NCBI GenBank assembly: GCA_963846635.1
Contig: CAWJXM010000054.1
Coordinates: forward strand, 1 to 64,000
From: AP-15 sp963846635
GTDB lineage: Bacteria > Pseudomonadota > Alphaproteobacteria > ATCC43930 > CGMCC-115725
Direction of reading: 5' to 3'
DNA: 64,000 bases
Positions 29,201 through 38,544 of this stretch are shown here, one piece after another (within the stretch, counting starts at the first letter, position 1; each line of letters starts with the position of its first letter). The notes beneath the pieces were generated by a model that was not told the origin of the DNA, did no database searches, and saw only the letters and a list, made by a program, of their open reading frames with translations. The position numbers and the translations under genes were made by a program.

Positions 29201-29376
29201 GTGACGCATATTTACATCAAAGCGTTAAGGCAGTTAACGTTAATGCGCGAGGACGGCCCTGACGATCGACGACAACGTGGCCGCGGAGCTGGAGCGGCTG
29301 CGCCGGGCGCGGAATGCGACAGTTCATTGGCTTGAGGCCTCCGGCAGGAACAAACTGGTAGAAAAGAGAAACAGAT

Positions 29377-29919
29377 ATGAGTAGCGCGACGATGAAGGCT
29401 TTCTGCTTCGCCGAACCCGGCAAGATCGAGATGCGAATGAAACCGATTCCAACGTGTGGGCCAACTGACGCGCTGGTAAAGGTCCATGCATCCACCATCT
29501 GCGGAACTGACGTGCACATTTGGCGTGGCGAGTATCCGGTGCGACCTGGTCTAACCATTGGCCACGAGATGTTGGGCGAAGTGGTGGATGTCGGGGAGGG
29601 GGTATCGGGACTAAAGGCCGGGGCACGCGTAGTGTGTGGCGCGATCACCCCATGTGGCACCTGCTACAGCTGTCAGAGCGGTAGGGGTGCACAGTGTGGC
29701 GGGACGGTAACGGGTGGCTGGCGCTTTGGCAATCTCATCGACGGTTGCCAAGCGGAATATGTCCTTGTTCCGCACGCGATGGCCAATCTTGCAGAGGTGC
29801 CGCCGAGCCTTGCGGACGAAGAAGTCCTCATGTGTTGCGATATCCTGAGTACGGGCATCCGCAATCCCCGCCGGAGGTCAGTAGGGTCCGTGATGTACAG
29901 GCGGCCCCTCGCTCATTAA
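29377..29919 (+). pseudogene. zinc alcohol dehydrogenase, C-terminally truncated
   Basis: The N-terminal GroES-like half of a medium-chain dehydrogenase is present: STICGTDVHIWRGEYPV (catalytic-zinc Cys), TIGHEMLGEVVDVGEG (His-Glu) and the structural-zinc cysteines in TPCGTCYSCQSGRGAQC. After EEVLMCCDILSTG, normally followed by the NAD-binding Rossmann domain, the frame runs into unrelated DNA and stops at 29919. About half of the ~350-residue protein is missing, so it cannot be active. No ordinary transposon end is visible at the break near 29865. Confidence 0.85.
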
Positions 29920-30095
29920 GATGTTCGACAAAGCCCTTGTCAGTCGTCGTTTCACCACTGTCCGAGGATGCCGATATGGTTGCGCAACGCCTCGTCAAAA
30001 GCATTCCGGGCTATCAGGCCCCTGCCGGGAATAAATCGTCTGCATTGGTTTAGATACCATAAAGGTATCGTCACGACATCGTGCTAATATGCCAT

Positions 30096-30114
30096 AGATA
30101 TCATTTTGATATCT
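30096..30114. promoter_or_regulatory. palindrome AGATATCA-ttt-TGATATCT, candidate partition site
   Basis: A perfect 8-bp inverted repeat that overlaps the stop of the small RHH gene. ATATC motifs recur at 30405-30432 and 31070-31108, on both sides of the partition genes; such boxes may be centromere or operator sites. Confidence 0.5.
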
Positions 30115-30373
30115 AACTTTCGCGTTCGAGCCGCTGCTGCAGCGTTTCAATGATCCAGGCCTGCCGTGAAATCCTGACCGGTCTTCGACGCTGCACCGCG
30201 GCGTCGATGTTCGCCAGCATGTCCGAGGGGATGCGGAGCAGGACCGGTGTGAGCTTCGCGTCCGTATTCTCTGGCTGAGCGGTCAAGGCGACGCTACCAC
30301 CTTTACTAATGAGCTGCTGCACAGCGGCTTCGTCGGGTTGCTGGGCAGGCTTGGGCTTTCGGGCTATGGCCAT
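30113..30373 (-). CDS. small ribbon-helix-helix-like partition partner
   Basis: The ATG at 30373 is 3 bases after the parA stop, so the two genes form an operon. The 86 residues have a basic N-terminal tail (ARKPKPAQQ) and a C-terminal half (TPVLLRIPSDMLANIDAAVQRRRPVRISRQAWIIETLQQRLE) with the strand-helix-helix pattern of RHH DNA-binding proteins. In comparable plasmid loci such a protein binds the centromere and works with ParA. The repeated GATATC boxes around the operon are candidate targets. Confidence 0.75.
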   Translation of the reverse strand: MAIARKPKPAQQPDEAAVQQLISKGGSVALTAQPENTDAKLTPVLLRIPSDMLANIDAAVQRRRPVRISRQAWIIETLQQRLERES

Positions 30374-30376
30374 GAG

Positions 30377-31057
30377 TTACGCCCTCTTCTTCTGATTTCT
30401 TGATGATATATTCTCGATATCAAAAACATATCGGAACAGCGCCATGATTTCATCAACGGCCTTGGGGTCGGCAGGACGCAGCTCGGTAACGGCCAGGCCG
30501 TGGGCGGCGGCGTTGCTGAACGCTTTGCGGAGCCCCAGCGGCGTATCGAGGAATTGCAGGGCTTGGTTCTCCCGCAACTCTGCGGCGGTGTCATCATTGT
30601 CGGTGCCGCGCGGGTCGGCCTTGTTCAGGAACGTGTATGCGTGGAGTTTTGGATTCGCTGTTTTCATCTCCTCCACAAGCTCGGCGACTTTCTCCAGTGT
30701 CCAGAGATCGAAGGAGCGAGGGACGAACGGCACAAGGAGAACGTCGGCGACGGAGAGCGCCGCGCGCTGGCTGGTGGTATCCCTGCCGCCAGTGTCGATG
30801 ATGATGTCCTGATACTTCGGGGCGAGGCGCAGGACTTCAGTCCTCACTGCTGCGCCTGTCAGTTTAATGCAAGTATAGCTCGGGCCAGCGGTGTTTTTCC
30901 CCTTCCGCAGATTGGTGAAATCGGTGGCGGTTTCCTGATCGTCGGCATCAACAAGAAGCACGTCGCCGCCCTGGGCTGCTCTGATGACGGTCAGGTTCGC
31001 GGCGGCGGTACTTTTGCCGGACCCGCCCTTAATGCCCCCGGAAACAATGATGGTCAT
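30377..31057 (-). CDS. parA: ParA-type partition ATPase
   Basis: Deviant Walker ATPase that moves plasmid or element DNA before cell division. The 226 residues begin with ISGGIKGGSGKST-like text: the signature lysine motif is KGGSGKST (residues ~10-17). The Walker A' and B regions are LLVDADDQ and DIIIDTGGRD; the C-terminal part has FLNKADPRG. The short length and absence of an N-terminal HTH place it with type Ib plasmid ParA proteins, paired with a small RHH partner as found here. The A/T-rich upstream DNA carries GATATC-like boxes (31070-31108), suitable for autorepression. Confidence 0.9.
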   Translation of the reverse strand: MTIIVSGGIKGGSGKSTAAANLTVIRAAQGGDVLLVDADDQETATDFTNLRKGKNTAGPSYTCIKLTGAAVRTEVLRLAPKYQDIIIDTGGRDTTSQRAALSVADVLLVPFVPRSFDLWTLEKVAELVEEMKTANPKLHAYTFLNKADPRGTDNDDTAAELRENQALQFLDTPLGLRKAFSNAAAHGLAVTELRPADPKAVDEIMALFRYVFDIENISSRNQKKRA

Positions 31058-31069
31058 GGATATCCCCCC

Positions 31070-31108
31070 GATTTCGATATGATATTCTCACGATATCATT
31101 AAGATACA
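31070..31108. promoter_or_regulatory. A/T-rich GATATC-box region upstream of parA
   Basis: TCGATATGATATT and ACGATATCATTA occur within 30 bases in otherwise GC-rich DNA, just upstream of the parA start. Probable promoter/operator and possible centromere-like site. Confidence 0.5.
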
Positions 31109-31115
31109 TACTGTC

Positions 31116-31706
31116 AACCATTCGGTTAGGACCATACTCGCAGTTGAGGCATCGTCAACTTGATCGGCCGTGGCATGCACCTGGGCAACTGGGCGTTGTC
31201 GTAACCTCCGTGTCGAAAGTGCCGATCTGAAAAGCATGATAAATCAATCGGTTGTACAAAGCCACGTGGGACTGCCGCAGAATTGAGGGTACCCGGGTGA
31301 ACGGACCCTCTCGAACAAAGCGAAAAGTCAGGATTCCGGCCATTCACGGGGTGGGCTTCCACCCAAGGGAGCTGCCTGACCCCCAATTCTGCGGCAGTCC
31401 CCTCTCTGACCTTCCAAGTCGGCACGCCGACTTCCATAAACGCCTCAAGCAATAAGTTTCCTGCCTCCATAAAGACGGCAGGGAGGGTCCAAAGCCCGGC
31501 AGGGAGTGATTTCCATTCGGTATCAACCACCCGCCCCTCCAGAGGGAGAACCAATTGTGACACGATGCGTCAATCGTCATCCGCCGGAATTTGGCCGACG
31601 AATTCGCCGAAATCCTTGGCTTCTGGGAAATTTCGGTAAACCAAGGCGGAACGGTTAAAGGCGACCTGGTCGAGCGTCGCCAACGCCTCCATCACCAGTT
31701 CGCCTA
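31116..31706. other. gene-free stretch containing a MITE
   Basis: Apart from the 134-bp element at 31268-31401 I see no feature here that I can support. Confidence 0.5.
31268..31401 (+). mobile_element. MITE-like element, copy 1 (134 bp)
   Basis: Terminal inverted repeats GGGACTGCCGCAGAATTG (31268) and CCAATTCTGCGGCAGTCCC (ending 31401) enclose a ~95-bp core without a transposase. A second copy in opposite orientation is at 39195-39327 and shares the core (CTGACTTTT, GGCCGGAATCC, CCAAGGGAGCTGCCTGAC). No clear target duplication. Confidence 0.8.
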
Positions 31707-31895
31707 TCATGTTGCCGACCCGCGCTGCAACACCTCGATCGCGACAATGATCTGCAACCAGGTGTCGGCAGCCTCATTGTCGCCGCCCTCTTTCAGATTT
31801 CGGACCATGTCGCGCGCTTTCGCGACCGCCTCGTCGCCATGCCGCTCGAGATGCGAGCGCGCGGCTCGGTGAATGTCGGGATCCGAGACCACCAT
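31707..31895 (-). CDS. small hypothetical protein downstream of recD2
   Basis: An ATG at 31895 lies 2 bases after the recD2 stop, giving a 62-residue protein (MVVSDPDIHRAARSHLERHGDEAVAKARDM... ), helical and charged. Position implies co-translation with recD2. I have seen similarly small ERHG-containing proteins on alphaproteobacterial plasmids; function unknown. Confidence 0.65.
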   Translation of the reverse strand: MVVSDPDIHRAARSHLERHGDEAVAKARDMVRNLKEGGDNEAADTWLQIIVAIEVLQRGSAT

Positions 31896-31897
31896 GA

Positions 31898-34120
31898 TCA
31901 AGCCGTCTCCCACTTTCGCCGGTGGCGCATCGCAGTTGCCAACCATTCGTTCAGTTTCGACCATCGCCGCCGGCCGGAGACGTTGCGCACGGCAATGGCG
32001 ACGGCCTTCTTCTGGCCAACCAGGACGACGAGGCGCTTCCCTCGGGTGACGCCGGTGTAGAGCAGGTTGCGCTGCAGCATCGCGTAGTGTTGGGTCAACA
32101 CAGGAATCACGACGGCGGGGTATTCTGAGCCCTGGCTCTTGTGGATCGTCGCGGCAAAGGCCGGTACCAGCGTGTCGAGTTCACCGAAGCCGTAGGTGAC
32201 GGCGCAGCCGTCGAAACTGGCGGTGAGTTCGCCGGCGTCGGGATCGACATCCTCGATGTAGCCAACGTCGCCGTTGTAGACGTCCTTATTGTAGTCGTTC
32301 TCGATCTGCATGATCTTGTCGCCAGGAGCGAAGGTCCAACCAAAACGCTCAACCTTGCGCTCGCCAGCGGGGTTCAGCGCCGCCTGGAGTTCGATATTCA
32401 GCGAACGGGCGCCGGCGCCGCCGCGGTTCATCGGGCACAGCACCTGGATGTCGCGGACGGGGTCGAGGCCGAAGCGCTGAGGGATGCGCGTCTTCACCAA
32501 TTCGATGATCAGCGGCACAGCGGTCTGGGGATCCCCCGCCTGCACGAAATAGAAGTCGCTGTCGACCTCGGGTCTCGAGAGGTCGGGAATGGAGCCACGG
32601 TTGATCTGGTGCGCACTGGTGATGATCCGGCTGTGAGCGGCCTGCCGAAACACCTCGGTCAACCGCACCACCGGGACCGCGCCGGAGGCGATGACGTCAG
32701 CCAGGACCTGCCCCGGGCCGACAGACGGCAGTTGGTCGATGTCGCCGACGATTAGCAGCGCGGCATCGGCTGGAACCGCTTTCATCAGCGCCTGCATCAG
32801 CATGACGTCGACCATGGAGGTCTCGTCGATGACTAACAGGTCGCAGTCGAGCGGGTTGTCGCTGTCCCGTTTAAAGCCGCCGCCCTTGGGGTCAACCTCG
32901 AGCAGCCGATGGATGGTCTTGGCCTCGAACCCTGTAGCTTCGGTCATGCGCTTGGCGGCACGGCCTGTTGGGGCGCACAGCGACAGGCTCACGCCCTTGG
33001 CGGCGAGGATGCGCAAGATCGAGTTGACGATGGTCGTCTTGCCCACACCCGGCCCGCCGGTGATGACCAGCACCTTCGACAAGAGGGCGAGCCGGATCGC
33101 GGCGATTTGACTTTCAGCCAACGACAAGCCGGTCTTCTGCTCGATCCACGGCAGCGCCTTCTCCGGATCGATGTAGGGCCAGGGCAGTTTTCCATTGACC
33201 AGGCACAGGAGCCGTTGGGCGATTACCTGTTCGGCCCGGTAGAGGGCGGCGAGGAAGATGCAGGCCGTCTCGCCGACGGTATCGGCGATGACCGTTCTCT
33301 CGGCCAGTTCGAGATCCAGTGCAGCTTGGGTCAACTCTCCGGGGACCTCCAGCAACTCGACGGCCAACGGCGTCAGTTCCTCGGTGGGCAATCCGCAGTG
33401 ACCCTCGTCCATCGCATCGGTCAGCGCGTAGGAGATCCCGGCGCGCATGCGGATCATCGCCGTCTTCTCGATGCCCAGCCTCATCGCGATCGCGTCCGCC
33501 GTCTTGAACCCAATGCCACGGATGTCGCGTGCGAGACGGTACGGGTTTTCGGTCATGACCTGGACGGCATCGGCGCCGTAGGTCTTGAAGATGCGGACTG
33601 CTCGGGCAGTGCCTACGCCGTGGCTGTGCAGGAAGACCATGATCTCCCGCACGATCTTCTGCTCGACCCAGGCACCGGTGATCCTCTTGGCGCGCATGGG
33701 GCCGATACCGGTCACCTCGCGCAGGCGGTCGGGCTCCGCCTCGATCACGTCGAACACTTTCTCGCCGAATGCCCTGACCATCTTCCTGGCGTAGACCGGG
33801 CCGATGCCGCGGATCATCCCGGAACCGAGATATTTCTCGATGCCTTCGGTGGTTGTCGGCGCCGACGTGCGCATGAAGCGCGACTTGAACTGCTGGCCAT
33901 GGGTGCGATCGTTGACCCATTCGCCCGACGCGGTGACCCAGTCGCCCGCGGCGATCGTGGCGGCGTGCCCCACGGCGGTCACCAATTCGCGGTGCCCCCG
34001 CGCCTTAATGCGGATTACGCAGAAGCCATTTTCGACGTTGTGGAACGTGACCCGTTCGACGAGGCCCGCCAAAACTTCGTGTGTCGATGACTCCGGCTGC
34101 GGCTTGAGCCGCCTGTTCAC
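31898..34120 (-). CDS. recD2: RecD2-family 5'-3' DNA helicase
   Basis: Superfamily 1B helicase that unwinds DNA from a 5' overhang; it lacks the RecBC partners. The 740 residues are full length. In order: N-terminal OB-like region (LAGLVERVTFHNVENGFCVIRIKARG), helix-hairpin-helix motifs (MIRGIGPVYARKMV, VTGIGPMRAKRI, DIRGIGFKTADAIAMRLG), Walker A GGPGVGKTTIVNSIL (about residue 360), Walker B LVIDETSMVD, GDIDQLPSVGPGQ, and C-terminal motifs IHKSQGSEYPAVVIPV and YTGVTRGKRLVVLVG. The start overlaps the stop of the upstream gene (ATGA), and a small gene follows directly: a three-gene operon. A frameshifted paralogue lies at 9450-11668. Confidence 0.95.
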   Translation of the reverse strand: MNRRLKPQPESSTHEVLAGLVERVTFHNVENGFCVIRIKARGHRELVTAVGHAATIAAGDWVTASGEWVNDRTHGQQFKSRFMRTSAPTTTEGIEKYLGSGMIRGIGPVYARKMVRAFGEKVFDVIEAEPDRLREVTGIGPMRAKRITGAWVEQKIVREIMVFLHSHGVGTARAVRIFKTYGADAVQVMTENPYRLARDIRGIGFKTADAIAMRLGIEKTAMIRMRAGISYALTDAMDEGHCGLPTEELTPLAVELLEVPGELTQAALDLELAERTVIADTVGETACIFLAALYRAEQVIAQRLLCLVNGKLPWPYIDPEKALPWIEQKTGLSLAESQIAAIRLALLSKVLVITGGPGVGKTTIVNSILRILAAKGVSLSLCAPTGRAAKRMTEATGFEAKTIHRLLEVDPKGGGFKRDSDNPLDCDLLVIDETSMVDVMLMQALMKAVPADAALLIVGDIDQLPSVGPGQVLADVIASGAVPVVRLTEVFRQAAHSRIITSAHQINRGSIPDLSRPEVDSDFYFVQAGDPQTAVPLIIELVKTRIPQRFGLDPVRDIQVLCPMNRGGAGARSLNIELQAALNPAGERKVERFGWTFAPGDKIMQIENDYNKDVYNGDVGYIEDVDPDAGELTASFDGCAVTYGFGELDTLVPAFAATIHKSQGSEYPAVVIPVLTQHYAMLQRNLLYTGVTRGKRLVVLVGQKKAVAIAVRNVSGRRRWSKLNEWLATAMRHRRKWETA

Positions 34121-34518
34121 GAAGTGCCAAGCTCCGCCGCGGTCAACAATTCCTTGACAATTCCAAACTGCCGAGCGCGCTCCGCGGCTGCCGCCGGGTT
34201 TTCACGGATCAGCTCATCGTCGTCGTCGAACTCATCGTCTTCTTCATCGTCGTTCTCGGCGGTGTATTCAGTCTGCTCGCGCTCAATCCGGGCGAGATGG
34301 GTCCGCATTTCCTGCGGCGTAAACAAGCCGCGAACGCAGGCAACAAATCGCGGCAGCTCCTTCGCGAATTCAGGACGGCTTGTCGCAGCATCAGCGAAAT
34401 TCAACAGTTTCTCGCCGACCAGGTAATCAAATGCCGCTTTCACCCCGTAACGCAGCTTGATCTCGTGGGTAGCCTCGCACTGCTCTACCCAAATCTCGTG
34501 AAATTTCCGCGTATCCAC
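34117..34518 (-). CDS. hypothetical protein upstream of recD2
   Basis: 133 residues, start ATG at 34518; the stop overlaps the recD2 start. The N-terminal two thirds are helical (FHEIWVEQCEATHEIKLRYGVKAAFDYLVGEKLLNF); an acidic stretch follows (ENDDEEDDEFDDDDELIREN), then a short helical tail. Acidic tails of this kind often contact DNA-binding partners, so it may modulate the helicase; that is inference from position. Family not recognised. Confidence 0.75.
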   Translation of the reverse strand: MDTRKFHEIWVEQCEATHEIKLRYGVKAAFDYLVGEKLLNFADAATSRPEFAKELPRFVACVRGLFTPQEMRTHLARIEREQTEYTAENDDEEDDEFDDDDELIRENPAAAAERARQFGIVKELLTAAELGTS

Positions 34519-34614
34519 CGGATGGTCCTCCCTTCGATGATGTTGCCTTCAATCAGTTCGGCGCCAGCCGCATAGTAGACGACGCTCCTACCATCTGACC
34601 CTCGCAACCTTGTG

Positions 34615-35882
34615 CTAACCCCGCTCGATCCCAGGCCGGTATTCGAAGCGTTCGCCGGCTTCCTGACCGGCGCTGAAAGCGGCGGGCAGTACCATGCGGC
34701 GAACCGCACTCCGACGCCGGAGGCTCAGGCCCAGACGATCCATCTCCGCGTCGATGATCGCTTCCTTGATCGGTACCAGTGCCCGCCCGTTCGTGCTGCC
34801 GCCCGCCACGTCCCGCGCCTGCCGCAGCGTGTCGAGCTTGCGAATTATTCCCAGCGCCAGACCGACCTGAAACGAGTTGGTGGCCGACCGCCGCCGGCTG
34901 CTGTGGGTCGAGCGGTAGATCTCGGTAGCCTGAAATGCCGACGTCTCGGTCGCAAAGGCCAGCGCGATCAAATCGTGCAGATAGACCGCTGCCTGCACAT
35001 CAGCAGGCAGGCCGAAGAAGATGTAGCGCAGCGTCGCGTCCTCCGACGTCTCGCACCAGACCCGGCAATCGAAGAACGCGGCGATGGTCCCCATGCAGTC
35101 GTCGATCGGCCCACGTCGCTTGCGGTCCGTTTCGACTCCGATGCCCTCACAGCTCTGCCGGCGCAAGTCGAGTTCGCTCAGACTTAGCCCGTAGCGGTCG
35201 AGCAGTTCGGCGACTTTCTGGGCCGCTGCCAGCGCCTCCTGTTCGGTGCACCCTTGCTCAACTGTCTTGGCCCGCAGGGCTTGGATGCGCTGTACCAGGC
35301 GGTCGATGTCTGCGGTGTCGCCGGTTCTCCGGCCGGCTGCGAGCCCTGTCCGCTTGCGCAAGGCTTCGAATAGGCTTCGAACAGGCTCCTTGTCTCTGCT
35401 GGAAAATCGCCGCGCTCGATGGCCGCTTTGATCTCAGCTGCCACGCTATCGAGGTCTTCGCGCACCGAACCGTACAAGGCGCGCAAAGCCATTGTCTCCA
35501 CCATGACGGAAGCGATACGTCCATATGCATTTGCAAGCTTGGGCGCCCTGCCATCGCGAGCGATGCTGACGCTGACCAGCGCATTCAAAAGTGGCCTTTG
35601 GCCAGCAAGGGATCGCGCCTGAGCGATTTCCTCGGGGCTGAGTTCGCGATCCAGCGACGCCCAGGCTGCGGCTAGAGCATCGAGGGGATTGCGATCTACC
35701 TCGAACGGAAGCTTGGATTGCCTCCCTCCAATCGGGCCGCGCCAATCAGCCGTCGCCGCGCCGTTGCGGATGATGTGCCGGTAGACGGCCTCGGCGCAGC
35801 GGACCGGATTGCCGATCCCCCGCCCGCCAGGGCGCACAAAACCCCGTGCGACCGCCAGCGCGCCGTCATCGAGCAGAACCAT
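34615..35882 (-). pseudogene. DUF2786-type plasmid protein, frameshifted by an 11-bp tandem duplication
   Basis: The 5' part (35882 to ~35380: VLLDDGALAVARGFVRPGG ... SVMVETMALRALYGSVREDLDSV ... ETRSLFEA) and the 3' part (LRKRTGLAAG ... RIQALRAKTVEQGCTEQEALAAAQKVAELLDRYGL ... IYRSTHSSRRRSATNSFQVGLALGI) are in different frames. Between them TTCGAAGCCTA (minus strand) is duplicated at 35361-35382; removing one 11-bp unit gives ETRSLFEALRKRTGLAAG and one ~420-residue protein. The AL-AA-KVAELLDRYGL segment is the DUF2786 signature. The ATG at 35882 abuts a DNA-ligase fragment, so the true 5' end may be missing. Function unknown. Confidence 0.82.
35361..35382. repeat. 11-bp tandem duplication causing a frameshift
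   Basis: AGGCTTCGAAT is followed at once by AGGCTTCGAAC. Removing one unit restores the DUF2786-type frame. Confidence 0.88.
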
Positions 35883-36021
35883 GACCGCGCTTGTCGATGC
35901 GGCACCGGAAGGCGACCAATGGCTCCACGAAATCAAGTTCGACGGCTACCCATACACGCCCGCCGCGACCGCGGCGAGGTGCGCCTCTTGACGTGCACCG
36001 GGCTCGGCGGGACGCACAAAT
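35881..36021 (+). pseudogene. ligD: fragment of an ATP-dependent DNA ligase (LigD-type)
   Basis: MTALVDAAPEGDQWLHEIKFDGY contains the ligase active-site motif (K in EIKFDG). Further text HARRDRGEVRLLTCTGLGGTHK follows in another frame. This matches the beginning of the ligase domain of bacterial non-homologous end-joining ligases. Only ~45 codons survive, with a frameshift in the middle and no continuation. Confidence 0.7.
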
Positions 36022-36266
36022 AACCCCCAGTCTTCGGGCCAGGGTCGAAGCGGCGGTCGGCCGATACCAACCGTGATCGGAGACGCCCGTCGCTCTCGCT
36101 CGGATCAGACCGGGGCGACGGAGATCGCCACCGCCGCCGCGGCCCTGAACCGGATGCTTGGTTTCGGACGCCCGAACGATGGCCGCATCGCCCGAATGAC
36201 CGAGTTCCAGGACCCAAAACCGGGCCCAGTGGTAGCCATGCAATCCGGTCGTGCCAGAGATTAAGT
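36022..36266. other. short stretch without a supported gene
   Basis: A 63-codon plus-strand frame (36073-36264) contains AAAALNRMLGFGRPNDGRIA, which may be a remnant, but I cannot name a family. Confidence 0.35.
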
Positions 36267-38544
36267 CTATCCATTCAACCGCTTCAGGTCCGTCAGGTCG
36301 CGCTTGCGTTGCTTTCGCCGGCGTTCGTAGCTGGCCTGGTTCTTGATGCAGACGAGACTATAGGGCCGGCCCTGGCGTTCGGTCGTCACATCGACATCGC
36401 ACCGCGCGGCGCGGATCGTGTTTTCCACATGCACGCGGATGCCTTCCCCCGCCCGCAGCACCCAGCTCGCGCGTTCGGGATCGGCGAGGTATTGGCTCAG
36501 TTCGGTGCACCGGGCGCAGGTGCAGCCCAGAACACTGGCTCTGGTCCAGTTCCGTGGGGGTTCGAGCGGTTCTGCGACACGCGCCTCGAGGTGGGCGGCG
36601 CAGGCCAGGCGGAGCCGTGTCATCGCGGCGGAATTCGCCGTCTCATGCGGCCCGAGCAGTTTCCGCACCGCCGGGATCAGAACCATGTCGAAATCATAGA
36701 TGCCCGGCAATCCAAGCATGTGGGTCACCGCGCGATCGGCGAGTGCGGCATCGATGCGTTCAAGTGCGGTGAAAAGATCGGTGACAAAACCAGGCTCCAC
36801 CTCGCGCCCGCGGCGCCACGGATCGCGCATCGTCTCGCGCGCCAGTCCGCGCGGCAGCACATTGACCAGGTCCGTCGCGGCGCCAATAACGACCGCGCGA
36901 CCAAGAGGTATGGCCTGGGCCAGCAATGCGCCGCACGCGGCGAGCGAGCGATCAGCCGCCCCCGTGACGAGGCGTTTCATCAAGGCTGCCGCGCGCGCGG
37001 GGGGCAGGAGGCGAAGCGCCTCAACGATCGACCCGCTGTCGCCCAGGTCGAAGCCGCCCCGGGCCGCGATATCCTCTAGGAACACATCCAGATTCGCCAA
37101 ATCCTCAAGCTGGGTCAGAAGATCCAGCATGTGACCGGCGTCGGTGCGTATTTTGCTTTTGCCCAGATACCCGTGCTGCATCGGCCAGGTGGCCACCATA
37201 TGCGCCGAAAGCTCGTGGGCTTGCCGGCCACAAGGCCGCCTTGTCGGCCTCACCGGCGACCGCCCAGCGTTCTGCGAGATCGGCGAGGAATGGAAGCGTC
37301 ACCGTCAACCCGGCTTGGTTGATGACAGCCAACAACCACTCACGCGGCCACAGAACCAGGGCTGCGCGGCGGTAGGTGCGCTCAAAAGAGGCCCCTTCAT
37401 TACCAGTCGCTTCGTAGAAATGCTGCTCGTCCGGATCGAGATCATCGAGAGCCGCAGGCGGCGAGAATTCCTGATTTTTGACTGGGATTACGCTCAATGG
37501 GGACGGCTCGCCATCAGGTCGGCGCCAGTGCGACGCAGCCACCGTGCGGTTCGTCACCTCCACCACCGCAAACTCACCGTCCTCCTCGTCGTGGGACCAG
37601 CCGCGGCGCGAACGAGGATAGTCCGCATATTCCGCGATCCCACTCTCTTCGATGGAGACCAGCGCCAGATGAACCTCGCAGCCCGATCTCTTCGCGGCGG
37701 CGGCAACAACCTGTGCTTTGCCGGCATCAGCCCCTTTCAGCGTCTGGAAGCCGAGCTCGGCTGGGGTGTAGGCGTGTTCCAGCGGATAAACCACCTTGAC
37801 CGGCGAGGCATCGTCAGCTGGTGGCGGTCCGACGGCCCAGTCCTTCAACAATCCCGCGACAACATCCTGTTCGACGGCGTAATCCGACGGCTCGGGCAGC
37901 CTCCCGCGGCCGTGCCACACGAGATTATAGACCAGGACCAGCCGGTATCCCGAGGTGACGGGCAGCACCTCGTGCACGCAGTCAGCATAAAAGGCGGCGA
38001 AGCACACTTCCGAGGGGTCTTCGCAGCGCAGATCGAGGTGCGCCTCGCGGTCCCTGTGCCGCACGATCAGTTCGCCGCCGGCGCAGACCGAGGGCAGCGC
38101 GAGAATGAGGGTGGCGAACATGCCCGGCAGCTTCTCCGTATCGCGATGCCGAACAAAGAAGCTGCCCTGGTCGTAAACCAGCAGTTTGTAGAATTCGGCA
38201 TCCACCGATCCGCTCACCCCCAGACCTTCGGCGGCGCGCGACAGGATCGTCTGGAGCGTCCCCGGCCAGTGCCGGCCGCCGATCCGGACGCGCTCAGAGC
38301 CGATCTGCCAGGTCCGCCGCACCTTCGTGTCGGTCAGTGTGTCCTCGCCGCGTCCGTAGGGCGCGCGTTCGGCCGTCGCGATGAGTTGCTCGGCCTGGAC
38401 TGGCAGAAGGGGCAGCGCGATTGGTCCGACGCCCTCGACCTCCAGCCGCGGCGCGCGCAGGTCCGCCGTGCCGGCAATGCAAAAATCACCGGGACGGCTG
38501 ATCGTGCTGAGAGTGGCGGCGAGGTCGATGACGATCGATGACAT
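36267..38544 (-). pseudogene. 2-oxoglutarate/Fe(II)-dependent oxygenase-like protein, frameshifted
   Basis: The first part (38544 to ~37225) is a prolyl-4-hydroxylase-like double-stranded beta helix. FFVRHRDTEKLPGMFATLIL supplies the HxD metal ligands, GGELIVRH the next strand, and CVHEVLPVTSGYRLVLVYNL the distal His and the 2-oxoglutarate-binding Arg. A long C-terminal region follows (residues ~240-430). After EADKAALWPAS the frame is wrong; the continuation (AHELSAHMVATWPMQHGYLGKSKIRTDAGHMLDLL ... ERRRKQRKRDLTDLKRLNG) is in another frame to 36267. A one- or two-base indel near 37225 splits what was a ~750-residue protein. Substrate unknown. Confidence 0.8.

Noticed and set aside
32909..34090. 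393-codon plus-strand reading frame
   Set aside because: Antisense to recD2.
37144..38541. 465-codon plus-strand reading frame
   Set aside because: Antisense to the 2OG-Fe(II) oxygenase-like gene, which has clear catalytic motifs.
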